In this document: piece by piece, positions 1-8,166 of the stretch
Layout of the letters: every line of letters starts with the position of its first letter
How positions within the stretch are numbered: position 1 is the first letter of the stretch
Assembly: GCA_020024465.1 (NCBI GenBank)
Contig: JAHHTT010000033.1
Span: 1-27,183 of the forward strand
From: Odoribacter sp.
GTDB lineage: Bacteria; Bacteroidota; Bacteroidia; Bacteroidales; Marinifilaceae
Direction of reading: 5' to 3'
Length of the DNA stretch: 27,183 bases
Notes under the pieces: model-generated
What the model was told of the DNA's origin: nothing
Database searches by the model: none
Seen by the model: only the letters and a program-made list of their open reading frames with translations
Made by a program: the position numbers and the translations under genes

Positions 1-1
1 A

Positions 2-3000
2 ACTCAAAAAGTGGTATTTGAAGACAAAAATGTGATGAATGTGGTGATGGAGGAAAATGTGCAAGAGATGGATGAAGTTGTGGTAACGGGTTATCAGGTG
101 ATAGATAAAAAGAAGTTGACAAGCGCTGTTTCGACTGTAAAGGTAAAAGATATTATGATACCCGGGGTAATGTCCATAGATCAGATGCTGCAAGGGCGTA
201 TACCGGATATGTTAATGACAACAAATTCTGGAGAAGTCGGTGTTGTTCCTAAGATTCGTATAAGGGGAACTTCAACATTGGTTGGTAATAGGGAGCCATT
301 ATGGGTTGTAGATGGAATTATAGTACAGGATCCGGTGCCGATATCTCCTGAAGAGTTGAATGACCCGGATTATATCAATCGAATAGGAAATGCGATAGCC
401 GGATTGAATCCGCGTGATATAGACCGTATTGATGTATTAAAAGATGCTTCTGCGACAGCTATTTATGGTGTGAAAGCAGCAAATGGGGTTATCGTAATAA
501 CAACCAAAAAAGGACAAGTCGGCCGTCCGGTTGTAAGTTATGATTTCTCTGCATCGTATAGACGTCGTCCAAGATATACGGATCGGAATATCAATTTGAT
601 GAATTCAAAAGAGAGAGTCGAATTTTCGAAAGATCTGGTAGAAAAGCATCATATTTATTCACAGGACGTAAATATGATAGGTTATGAAGGGTTGGTGACC
701 CAATTGTATGCGGGTAAAATTGATTATGACCAATTTACTGCAGGTGTATCCAGCTTGGAAACGATGAATACAGATTGGTTTGATTTGTTGACGGAAGATT
801 CTTTTTCGCATCAGCATACTGTTAGTATTTCAGGTGGTAGTGATGATATCCGTTATTACTCATCAATTGGATATGCTATTGACAATGATGTGATAAAAGG
901 TAACAACTATAAGCGCTATACAACAGCATTGAATGTGGATGCAAATGTGGCAAAGAATATAACAGCCAATATTAGTTTAAATGCCAATGTCGGGAAACGA
1001 AGATATTGTGAGGAAAGTGTAAATCCAATTGATTATGTGTATAATACGAGTCGTGTTCTTTCTGCATTAGATGAGCAGGGAAGATATGTTTATTATGATC
1101 GTTTGTATGGTTATCGGCAGTCATATAAATATAATATCTTAAATGAATTGGATAACAGTTATTCGAAACAAGATAATTCGTCGGTTGCATTAACGACGAA
1201 TATACGTTATAAAGCTTTGAGTTGGTTGTCTTTACAATTAGTCTTCTCATATTCGACTTCTAATACTGAGCAAGAAAGTTATTTGGGAGAAAAGACTTGG
1301 TATGCGTCTTGTCTGCGTAAATCAGAATATGGAGTAATACCCGCCAAGGGCTCAGATGTCATAAATACGATGCCATATGGAGGTGAATTGAAAAAAGATT
1401 ATACACGTAACAATTCCTATACCGGCCGTTTGCAAATAGATATTAATAAGTATTTTGGAGCAGATAGCCAACATAATATCACCGCTAATTTGGGTTATGA
1501 AATTAATTCAAGTAAGTATGTCGGTTTGAATCGAGTTGATAGAGGGTATTATGAAGATCGTGGCAAGCAATTTACGGCTATAGATCTAGATGATTATCCT
1601 CATTATAAGAAATGGCTGCAGGATAATCTGCCCGTACTTTCAGATAATTTGATAAATATGCTTTCGGGATATATTTCAATTTCTTATAGTTATAAAAACT
1701 ATATTACATTGAATGTGAATACCCGTATGGATGGTTCAAATCAATTTGGAAGTAGAAGTAATGAAAAACTGCTTCCTGTGTGGTCTGCATCTGCCGCATA
1801 TAATATATCGGATCATTTTGGTATTGATAATAATTGGATGAATAATTTGGCTTTACGGTTGTCATATGGTTATCAAGGAAATATGTTGAGTGGACAATCT
1901 CCTGAAATGATATTGCAAAAAAAACCGTTTGATACTCATTATAATGAATTAACATCTGAAGTCAGCGTTTATCCAAATCCGAATTTGCGATGGGAGCGTA
2001 CAAGTTCTTTTAATATAGGATTAGATTTCAGTTTGTTCCAAAATGCAATTCAGGTAAATACATCCTATTATGCAAAGTATACAAAAGATGCTTTTATGGC
2101 TAAGAAAATTTCAAGCGTAAATGGAAATCGTGAATATATCGTTAATTCGGGAAAGATAAGCAATCAGGGCTTTAGTATTGATATGACAGTATCCCCTATT
2201 GTTACAAATAATTTCCGTTGGACTTTTTCGGCATCTTATTCTAAGGTGTTTAATAAGATGAAGACTTTACCCGGACAAGAAGAATATGAATTGGAAGATT
2301 TTTTGACTGGGAAGGCTCTAACAAAAGGACATGCTGTAGGAACTTTCTGGTCATATAAATTTATCGGTTTGCATCCTTATAATGGAGGACCTGTTTTTGA
2401 CGATATGCAAGATCGTAAACAGGAGTTGGTCGGATTGAATAAATACGATACTTATACAATGGTGTTGACTCCATCCGGAGAAAGAGACCCTAAAATACAA
2501 GGTTCTATAACAAATACATTACGTTATAAGAATCTCCATCTGGGTTTTATTCTAAACTACAGTTTAGGTTCTAAAATGAGACTTTTTGGATTATATGATG
2601 ATGGATTGAATTTTGACCCGGAAAAGAATGTAAACTATGAGATGGTCAATCGTTGGAGACATCCTGGTGATGAAAAGAAAACCAATATTCCTAATATAGT
2701 TAATGGTTCTGATCCCGAAAGTCTTGCATATATTCGCCATTGGTCTGGTAGAGAAAATGGTATAAAACAAATTGCAGAGAATTCTTGGACAATGTATGAT
2801 AATTCTGATTACAGAGTAGTTAGTGGAAATTATTTGAAATGTACCAATTTGAGTATTGGGTATGATGTTCCCAGTGAAAAATTAGAAAAACTAGGAATTT
2901 CTATGCTTTCGGCAACGTTGTCAACAACTAATCTATTTAATATAAGTTCTAAAAGATTGAAAGGACAGACTCCGTTGCAGAGTGGTTTCTCTGATGTGCA

Positions 3001-3049
3001 GTTATCAGAACGTCCCACTTGGTCTTTGAGTTTAAGTGTTTCATTTTAA
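2..3049 (+). CDS. SusC/RagA-type TonB-dependent outer-membrane transporter, 5' truncated by window edge
   Basis: The reading frame is open from base 2, so the true start, signal peptide and most of the N-terminal carboxypeptidase-like extension lie outside the window; 1015 residues are visible. The first visible part ends in the SusC hallmark DEVVVTGY (about nt 71-94), near which the TonB-interacting segment lies. A plug domain follows, with GTSTLVGNREPLWVVDG and KDASATAIYG, then a long beta-barrel rich in aromatic, alternating strands. The C-terminus is WSLSLSVSF, with the terminal Phe typical of outer-membrane barrels. SusC proteins import nutrients bound by their SusD lipoprotein, powered by TonB-ExbBD. 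The SusD-type gene follows after 12 bp, which supports a functional pair. The substrate cannot be read from sequence; no glycan-active enzymes follow. Confidence 0.95.
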   Translation, partial: TQKVVFEDKNVMNVVMEENVQEMDEVVVTGYQVIDKKKLTSAVSTVKVKDIMIPGVMSIDQMLQGRIPDMLMTTNSGEVGVVPKIRIRGTSTLVGNREPLWVVDGIIVQDPVPISPEELNDPDYINRIGNAIAGLNPRDIDRIDVLKDASATAIYGVKAANGVIVITTKKGQVGRPVVSYDFSASYRRRPRYTDRNINLMNSKERVEFSKDLVEKHHIYSQDVNMIGYEGLVTQLYAGKIDYDQFTAGVSSLETMNTDWFDLLTEDSFSHQHTVSISGGSDDIRYYSSIGYAIDNDVIKGNNYKRYTTALNVDANVAKNITANISLNANVGKRRYCEESVNPIDYVYNTSRVLSALDEQGRYVYYDRLYGYRQSYKYNILNELDNSYSKQDNSSVALTTNIRYKALSWLSLQLVFSYSTSNTEQESYLGEKTWYASCLRKSEYGVIPAKGSDVINTMPYGGELKKDYTRNNSYTGRLQIDINKYFGADSQHNITANLGYEINSSKYVGLNRVDRGYYEDRGKQFTAIDLDDYPHYKKWLQDNLPVLSDNLINMLSGYISISYSYKNYITLNVNTRMDGSNQFGSRSNEKLLPVWSASAAYNISDHFGIDNNWMNNLALRLSYGYQGNMLSGQSPEMILQKKPFDTHYNELTSEVSVYPNPNLRWERTSSFNIGLDFSLFQNAIQVNTSYYAKYTKDAFMAKKISSVNGNREYIVNSGKISNQGFSIDMTVSPIVTNNFRWTFSASYSKVFNKMKTLPGQEEYELEDFLTGKALTKGHAVGTFWSYKFIGLHPYNGGPVFDDMQDRKQELVGLNKYDTYTMVLTPSGERDPKIQGSITNTLRYKNLHLGFILNYSLGSKMRLFGLYDDGLNFDPEKNVNYEMVNRWRHPGDEKKTNIPNIVNGSDPESLAYIRHWSGRENGIKQIAENSWTMYDNSDYRVVSGNYLKCTNLSIGYDVPSEKLEKLGISMLSATLSTTNLFNISSKRLKGQTPLQSGFSDVQLSERPTWSLSLSVSF

Positions 3050-3061
3050 AAGATTTTCCTT

Positions 3062-4552
3062 ATGATGAGAATATATATAATCAGTTTGGTCGGATTGTTT
3101 TTAACTTCTTGCTCTAATTTTCTGAAAGAGTATTCACAAGATAGGGCTTATGTAAGAAGTTATCAAGATTTGGATGAATTATTGGTAGGGGAAACTTATA
3201 TGAAAACAGAGCCTTATTTCCCTTATCTTCATTTGATGGCAGATGATGCAAGAGAAAACAATATTCCCGTAGACTGGGATGATGTTATAGATTTCAATGA
3301 GTATTCTAAAAAGTATTTTGGCTATATCACTTGGCAAAATAGAGTGGGGTATTCTGTCGACAAGTTATCGGTTAAAAACGAGGATGAAGATTGGAATAAA
3401 CTATATAAGCATATAAACTTGGCTAATATGGTGCTTTATTCTATTGACAAGCAGAAGGCGGGAAATGATGACGAAAGGGGAGATATAAGGAGAATCCGTG
3501 GCGAGGCATACTTCTTAAGAGCCGCTTATTATTTTATATTGGTGAATATGTACGGCCAACCGTATGTTCCCTCTGTCGCAACCACTGCTTTAGGTGTTCC
3601 GGTGAAAAAGACCGCTTTTATAGAAGATAAGGCATTCCCTCGTGAAACATTGAAGGTCGTTTATGATTTGATTGTAGAGGATTTGGAACATGCTGCAGAA
3701 AATCTTGATGGAATTCCTCGAAAATCAATTTACCGAGCAAATATTACTGCTGTTCGGTTATTGCAGAGTAGAGTCTGTCTTTATATGCAGGATTGGGAAA
3801 ATGCTGCGAAATATGCTAGGATGGCATTGGAGTTGCAACCTGAACTGGTGGATTTGAACTCATTCGCTTCTTCAACAGAAGCCTTCGTCAGTTCTTCTTC
3901 TCCTGAGCTGGTGTTTTCTATGGGAGGGAATAGTATTCCGGATATGTTTAATGTCTTGTTTTCAGGTATCAGTGTGTCTGAAGATTTGAAGAAATGTTAT
4001 GTGACAGGTGATTTACGGACGTCTTATTTTGTAATAAAGGATGGGGATAACGGCTATTGGGATTGTAATAAATATGTCCGCCTTGGAGAGGATTACGTGT
4101 CTGATGTATCTGATAATTTCATATTAAGGACAGCTGAAGCTTGTTTGAATTTGGCAGAAGCATATGCTTATATGGATAAAGAATCGGAGGCTTGTAAAAT
4201 GTTAGACCATTTGAGAGTGAATAGGTTTCAGAAGGATGCTTATAAGCCCACTACTGTCAAAGGAGATGATTTGATAGAAGAAATCCGGTCTGAAAGACGT
4301 CGTGAATTATGTTTTGAAGGGCATCGTTGGTTTGATTTGCGTCGGTATACCGTTTGTGAGAAGAAGCCGTTTGTTGGAAATATCCGTAATACATATACAG
4401 AGTATGATTACTATGATGTGAAATCTGTTTCGACTTATGAGTTGAAAGCAAATGATCCAGCCTGGACATTACAGATACCTTTTGAGGTGATTCAATTTGA
4501 AGAATTAGTGCCTAATGAAAGAAATGAGAGAACACCGATATTAACTGAATAA
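3062..4552 (+). CDS. SusD/RagB-type surface lipoprotein (substrate-binding partner of SusC)
   Basis: This is a 496-residue SusD-family protein. The N-terminus has a lipoprotein signal peptide with lipobox LTSC and modified Cys17. The body shows the helical TPR-like pattern of the family, including RIRGEAYFLRAAYYF around residues 140-155. Near the C-terminus is the conserved signature IRSERRRELCFEGHRWFDLRRY, seen in pieces at about residues 405-426. The usual final part, WTLQIPFEVIQF then a polar tail, is present. It should sit on the outer surface as a lid on the SusC barrel. The start is the first ATG of two consecutive ones; either is possible. Ligand is unknown. Confidence 0.95.
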   Translation: MMRIYIISLVGLFLTSCSNFLKEYSQDRAYVRSYQDLDELLVGETYMKTEPYFPYLHLMADDARENNIPVDWDDVIDFNEYSKKYFGYITWQNRVGYSVDKLSVKNEDEDWNKLYKHINLANMVLYSIDKQKAGNDDERGDIRRIRGEAYFLRAAYYFILVNMYGQPYVPSVATTALGVPVKKTAFIEDKAFPRETLKVVYDLIVEDLEHAAENLDGIPRKSIYRANITAVRLLQSRVCLYMQDWENAAKYARMALELQPELVDLNSFASSTEAFVSSSSPELVFSMGGNSIPDMFNVLFSGISVSEDLKKCYVTGDLRTSYFVIKDGDNGYWDCNKYVRLGEDYVSDVSDNFILRTAEACLNLAEAYAYMDKESEACKMLDHLRVNRFQKDAYKPTTVKGDDLIEEIRSERRRELCFEGHRWFDLRRYTVCEKKPFVGNIRNTYTEYDYYDVKSVSTYELKANDPAWTLQIPFEVIQFEELVPNERNERTPILTE

Positions 4553-4566
4553 TTAATAATGATATT

Positions 4567-5496
4567 ATGACGTATATGCAAAAGTATATTATTTGCGGGA
4601 TAATTTTATTGATGTTTTTTTCTTGTAAAAAAGAAGATGAATTGGAACCGAATCCTGCACTTCCGAATTTATTTGCACCATCTTTAGGCGCGAACGATAA
4701 GACATCACAGTTGCGAAATCAGTTTTATTCTGAGACAGGCTCCTATCTTTTGTTTACAGATACATTGAAGCATGATTTAATAGGGACTGATATATATAAT
4801 GCTCCTTTGTATGATACAGAACTGCTTGATTTATCATATGGAATAAATAGTACTGTCCGTTGGGAATTTTCTTTTGTAACAATGAATAAGTATGAAAAGC
4901 AGAAGGAGGCTGTTGATTTGCTTAAAGAATTACTTTTTCCGGTATTCGAAAAACGATTTTTCCCTTATTCTTTTTTGCTTGTAGATACGCTTACTGCTTA
5001 TACATGGTGGACAGAGGAGGGTAGTTCTGAAGGTTGGTGGGGAGATGGGAATGAATATGATTTTTATATGGGTGTCAGAGCTTGGGCGATATCTGTTTCA
5101 AAATTGAAAGAAGATGGCGAAGGTGTTATTCAAAGGATGTTAATGCAGTATATGAAAAAATCCTTGACGAATGATAGATTGAAAAAATTTTACGAATCGG
5201 GAGAGAATTATTACGGAAAATATTTTGAAGATATAGCTGATATTTTTGGTAGTGAAGAGGAATTTATTGGTGCAACAGGCATTCTTGCTTATGAATATGA
5301 TGATTCTTACGGATATATAATGGTTGGTAATCAGCAGGAAGATCTGGATACCTATTTGTCTGAGATGTTAAGTAGTACGGAAAGTGAGTTTAAAACCAAA
5401 TATAAAGATTCCGATACCGTTATTGAAAAATATGATATATTGAAAAGTGTATTGTTGGATGTTGGTTTTGATATGGATACTGTTTTTGGAAAATAA
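4567..5496 (+). CDS. Lipoprotein resembling the Bacteroidota zinc-metallopeptidase-like family (Peptidase_Mx1-like) without HExxH
   Basis: A 309-residue exported lipoprotein with signal peptide and Cys20 (MFFSC). Genes of this size and position, right after susD, commonly encode putative zinc-binding metallopeptidase lipoproteins. The C-terminal third fits that layout: a YGYIMVGNQQEDLDTYLSEM stretch where the family has an aromatic strand followed by ED-F-AE, then a final helix pattern ending VGFDMDTVF. However, no HExxH occurs anywhere in the protein; the helix expected to carry it reads about RMLMQYMKKSL. If the family assignment is right, this is a non-catalytic member, perhaps a binding or scaffolding surface protein. 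The family call is by remembered pattern, not by alignment. ATG at 4576 is an alternative start. Confidence 0.6.
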   Translation: MTYMQKYIICGIILLMFFSCKKEDELEPNPALPNLFAPSLGANDKTSQLRNQFYSETGSYLLFTDTLKHDLIGTDIYNAPLYDTELLDLSYGINSTVRWEFSFVTMNKYEKQKEAVDLLKELLFPVFEKRFFPYSFLLVDTLTAYTWWTEEGSSEGWWGDGNEYDFYMGVRAWAISVSKLKEDGEGVIQRMLMQYMKKSLTNDRLKKFYESGENYYGKYFEDIADIFGSEEEFIGATGILAYEYDDSYGYIMVGNQQEDLDTYLSEMLSSTESEFKTKYKDSDTVIEKYDILKSVLLDVGFDMDTVFGK

Positions 5497-5497
5497 T

Positions 5498-6208
5498 ATG
5501 AAAGAGAAAATGAAAATAAGAATAAAATTATTAATGCTGCTTTTCTTGTGTGGAGGCTATGCATGTACAGATGATAACTCTGTATTACCAGTGGTAAAAT
5601 CTGAGGGATCCGGAGTGTATACAGATTCGTTAGGTAGAGAATATTCTTGGGTCCGTTATGGGAATCTAGAGTGGATGACAAAGAATTTGGATATAAATAT
5701 AGAAACAGAAGATGAAGGGAAAAATACCGGTTGTGAAGTAAGTAGAGAAGAAAGTAGAAATCCGATAGATAAAGAATTGGAGATTAAAAATAATTATGAA
5801 ACATTTGGCAATCTGTATACTTATGAAGCTGCACTAAGTGTTGTTCCTGAAGGGTGGAGAATTCCTACGGATGAGGATTGGAAATCATTGGAGAAATATG
5901 TCGGAATGTCAGAGCATACTTTGAATCTTTTAGGTTGGAGAGGAGAAGACGTGGGTAATTTGTTGCAAAAGAAAGATAATTGTGAGATGAATCTTCGTTT
6001 AGGTGGTATGGGTGAATATGATGGTTATGGGAATTTTATACCTTATTTTTTATATATCTATGGTTTTTATTGGACGGCAACGACTGATGAGGTAAGAGAT
6101 GATTTTAATTATTGTCGTCAAATTAGTTATATGTCTGGTAAAATAGCCCGCACTGCAATTGATAAAGGGAAAATGCTTTCTGTACGTTGTGTACGGGATG
6201 CAAAATAA
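5498..6208 (+). CDS. FISUMP-domain lipoprotein (major-paralogous-domain type)
   Basis: A 236-residue protein. An upstream in-frame TTG at 5447 would place the start inside the previous gene and give a poor leader, whereas ATG 5498 gives a clean signal peptide (KIRIKLLMLLF) and begins one base after the preceding stop. A Cys in the YACTDD context (residue 23) suggests lipidation, although the lipobox is not ideal. The mature part has the FISUMP pattern: TDSLGREYSWVRYGNLEWMTKN, VVPEGWRIPTDEDWKSLEKYVG, FYWTATTDE and a final SVRCVRD. This fold is related to formylglycine-enzyme/C-type lectin-like surface domains and is frequent in Bacteroidota and Fibrobacter surface proteins; its function is unknown. 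It is probably co-transcribed with susCD. Confidence 0.85.
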   Translation: MKEKMKIRIKLLMLLFLCGGYACTDDNSVLPVVKSEGSGVYTDSLGREYSWVRYGNLEWMTKNLDINIETEDEGKNTGCEVSREESRNPIDKELEIKNNYETFGNLYTYEAALSVVPEGWRIPTDEDWKSLEKYVGMSEHTLNLLGWRGEDVGNLLQKKDNCEMNLRLGGMGEYDGYGNFIPYFLYIYGFYWTATTDEVRDDFNYCRQISYMSGKIARTAIDKGKMLSVRCVRDAK

Positions 6209-6228
6209 TCAATAATAAATAAGTCAGT

Positions 6229-6738
6229 ATGAAAAAGAAATGGTTGTTGCTAATAGTTTCTCTATTAATATTTGGGTTGAGTTATGGACAGGAAGATGAG
6301 GATATCGATGCTTTACGTCCTCCTAAATTACTAGGCCGTAAGGCTCCTGAATATACGGTGGAAACGTGGATTAATCCTTTGACTGAAAGGGGGGATAAGA
6401 AGTTGGTTCTATTATATTTTTGGTCTCCTTCTAATCCAATGCCTGTGTATGTCAGTGTGCCTCGTTTTAATTTGTTTGCAAGTAAATTTGCAGAGAATTT
6501 GAGTATTATAGGTCTGTCGCCAGCGGAACCTGAGTATATTTCTGATATAGTGCCGGAACTAAAGTTTCCTTATGGATATGCGCCTCAGGCTGGAGAGGTA
6601 TTTGGAATAAAAATTTTTGATTATTGTTATATTCTGGATCCGCAAGGAGTAGTTGTTCACGAAGGTTTTCCTTTGTTAGGGAAAGAAGTGATTACAGAGA
6701 AATTATTAAAAAAATTAATTCGGAAATATTGTAAGTGA
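6229..6738 (+). CDS. Exported TlpA/thioredoxin-like protein lacking CxxC (NPMP at the active site)
   Basis: A 169-residue protein with a cleavable signal peptide (cleavage likely after SYG, residue 20). The mature part opens with LLGRKAPEYTVETWI, the same block as the third protein of this trio (MLGKKAPDLKVKDWI). The strand before the active site, LVLLYFW, aligns with IVLDFW of that protein, but the following bases read SPSNPMP, putting N69-P-M-P72 where CGPC should be. The region of the cis-proline also reads IFDYCY without a Pro. It is therefore a thioredoxin-fold protein that cannot do dithiol chemistry at the standard site. ATG 6229 gives the signal peptide. It ends two bases before the next gene. 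Confidence 0.85.
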   Translation: MKKKWLLLIVSLLIFGLSYGQEDEDIDALRPPKLLGRKAPEYTVETWINPLTERGDKKLVLLYFWSPSNPMPVYVSVPRFNLFASKFAENLSIIGLSPAEPEYISDIVPELKFPYGYAPQAGEVFGIKIFDYCYILDPQGVVVHEGFPLLGKEVITEKLLKKLIRKYCK

Positions 6739-6740
6739 TA

Positions 6741-7280
6741 ATGAAAAGATTATTTGTTATAGTGTTGTTTTTATGTTTGTGTTTGGGAGAGATTCAAGCA
6801 GTTGTTTGTCAAGACGGGAGAGAGCTTTTGCAACGTTCTTTAGTTGGACAGCAGCTTCCTAAGTTTTCTATCCAAAAGTGGGTAGGGAAAAAAACAAAGA
6901 TGAAAGGGAAATTTGTATTGGTCGATTTTTGGCGTATAATGGGGTATCCAGCATTGCGTTATACCGTCCCTTATCAGAATGATTTGGCTCAAAAATACAA
7001 ATCACATCTTCAAGTTGTAGGTTGTACATGCGATGATGCTGTATTTGTAAAATGGATGATTGACCCTAAAATTCAATATTATTCTGCAATTGTCTCTCCT
7101 TGGGTTTTTGAGGAGATATTTCAGATAGAAACTTGGTGGCCTGTAAGTTATTTGATAAATCCGGATGGCGTTGTTGTGTGGGAAGGATGTGTTTTGAAGG
7201 ATATGGAGGATGGCAGGGTTACATTTGCTTTGACAGAAGATATGTTGAAAGATTTTTTTGAGGATTATTATAAAAAATAA
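6741..7280 (+). CDS. Exported TlpA/thioredoxin-like protein lacking CxxC (GYPA at the active site)
   Basis: A 179-residue protein. A GTG at 6735 overlaps the previous stop, but ATG 6741 gives a standard signal peptide (MKRLFVIVLFLCLCLG). The mature part carries LVGQQLPKFSIQKWV, then MKGKFVLVDFW, which closely matches MKGKFIVLDFW of the following gene. At the active site the sequence is RIMGYPALRY, so both Cys of CGPC are replaced (G68-Y-P-A71). The cis-proline region is kept as TWWPVSYLINPDG. Cys23 near the signal-peptide end could mean lipidation, but the context VVCQD is not a clear lipobox. Spacing of 2 bp to the upstream gene suggests translational coupling. Function unknown; probably a structural or binding derivative of the thioredoxin fold. 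Confidence 0.85.
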   Translation: MKRLFVIVLFLCLCLGEIQAVVCQDGRELLQRSLVGQQLPKFSIQKWVGKKTKMKGKFVLVDFWRIMGYPALRYTVPYQNDLAQKYKSHLQVVGCTCDDAVFVKWMIDPKIQYYSAIVSPWVFEEIFQIETWWPVSYLINPDGVVVWEGCVLKDMEDGRVTFALTEDMLKDFFEDYYKK

Positions 7281-7308
7281 TTAGTATTGTTGAATTGATA
7301 ATTGATTT

Positions 7309-7857
7309 ATGATGAAAAGATTGTTGTTAATATTATTTGTGTCTTTATTTTTGTTTCCGGCATTTTCACAAGAAGAAGAGGGATTTAATTGGAATATGCC
7401 GATGTTAGGTAAGAAAGCACCTGATTTAAAAGTTAAGGATTGGATAACAGAAAAACCTGATATGAAAGGCAAGTTTATTGTCCTTGACTTTTGGGCCACA
7501 TTTTGTGGACCATGTGTTAAATTTACTCCTCATATGAATGAGTTTGCAAATCGATTTAAAAAAGATGCTGTTTTTATTGCTGTCGCGACGGAGTCTGTTG
7601 CAAAAGTAGAACGAGGTATTTTAGAAATAAAGAAAAGGAAAAAGAAATTGAATGAGAAATATACTCCGATAAAATTCTATCAAGCAACAGATCCTGATTA
7701 TGAGTTATTTAATCAGTTCCATGGAGAAGGAATACCAATGGTCATAATAATAGATAAGAATGGCATAGTTCGTTGGCAAGGGAATCCTCATGGTGATGGT
7801 GGAGAGAATATGCTGACCTCAGACGTGATTGAAAATATTATAGAGAAATATAGATAA
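7309..7857 (+). CDS. TlpA-family thiol-disulfide oxidoreductase with CGPC active site
   Basis: A 182-residue exported thioredoxin-fold protein with signal peptide MKRLLLILFVSLFLFPAFS. It has the full TlpA/ResA layout: LGKKAPDLKVKDW (AhpC/TSA-like N-terminal strand), FIVLDFWATFCGPC with catalytic Cys66 and Cys69, and the cis-proline loop GEGIPMVIIID (Pro143). It would act as a periplasmic thiol reductant or oxidant, depending on partner. It is the only member of the three tandem paralogues with intact chemistry. A basic segment, EIKKRKKKLNEKY (about residues 106-118), lies in the insertion between the active site and the cis-proline. The start may be either of two consecutive ATGs. It is the last intact gene of the SusCD locus. 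Confidence 0.92.
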   Translation: MMKRLLLILFVSLFLFPAFSQEEEGFNWNMPMLGKKAPDLKVKDWITEKPDMKGKFIVLDFWATFCGPCVKFTPHMNEFANRFKKDAVFIAVATESVAKVERGILEIKKRKKKLNEKYTPIKFYQATDPDYELFNQFHGEGIPMVIIIDKNGIVRWQGNPHGDGGENMLTSDVIENIIEKYR

Positions 7858-7873
7858 TGACTGTTGACATTAA

Positions 7874-8091
7874 GAATTTTGGGGAGGTTTGTCAAAATGT
7901 ATTAAAATTGTTTTGGAGGTGATAAAAATTTTGGCTTCTAAAGCGCTTATATTGGAGGTAAAGGGCGTGAAGATGGATTTTATGTTGCAGGGATGAATGA
8001 ACAAAAGAGAATTCTTTATTTTGTGCATTTTGATAGAGAAGAGGTTGTTGAAATATTGCAAGCAATTGAAAAAGGGACTGTGAGAGAATAG
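7874..8091 (+). pseudogene. Possible decayed coding fragment in two overlapping frames
   Basis: Frame one is open from 7874 to a TGA at 7994-7996 and contains CIKIVLEVIKILASKAL. A second frame is open from 7942 to a TAG at 8089-8091 and reads IGGKGREDGFYVAG, then MNEQKRILYFVHFDREEVVE, then ILQAIEKG. The second frame has protein-like composition but no start before ATG 7993, which would leave only 32 residues. The two frames could join by a single indel near 7945-7955 into ILASKALIYIGGKG. I do not recognise the product. Either this is a gene remnant or chance; a 32-residue peptide from ATG 7993 is the alternative. Confidence 0.3.
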
Positions 8092-8125
8092 ATTATTGAT
8101 ATAAATAAAGATTGCTATCCCAATG

Positions 8126-8166
8126 GAATGATTGAATAAATGACTGTTATTCAGTCATTCTTTTGT
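8126..8166 (+). terminator. Intrinsic terminator closing the SusCD locus
   Basis: Arms 8126-8138 (GAATGATTGAATA) and 8148-8160 (TATTCAGTCATTC) form a 13-bp stem with one T-G wobble and a 9-nt loop, followed directly by TTTT. A competing 8-bp hairpin (AATGACTG / CAGTCATT) uses part of the same bases. Its place after the last gene and fragment, and before the ribosomal promoter, fits a terminator for the upstream unit. Confidence 0.75.

Noticed and set aside
5447..5497. Upstream TTG start for the FISUMP gene
   Set aside because: It would overlap the preceding gene by 50 nt and put a Trp/Cys-rich leader before a good signal peptide; ATG 5498 is better.
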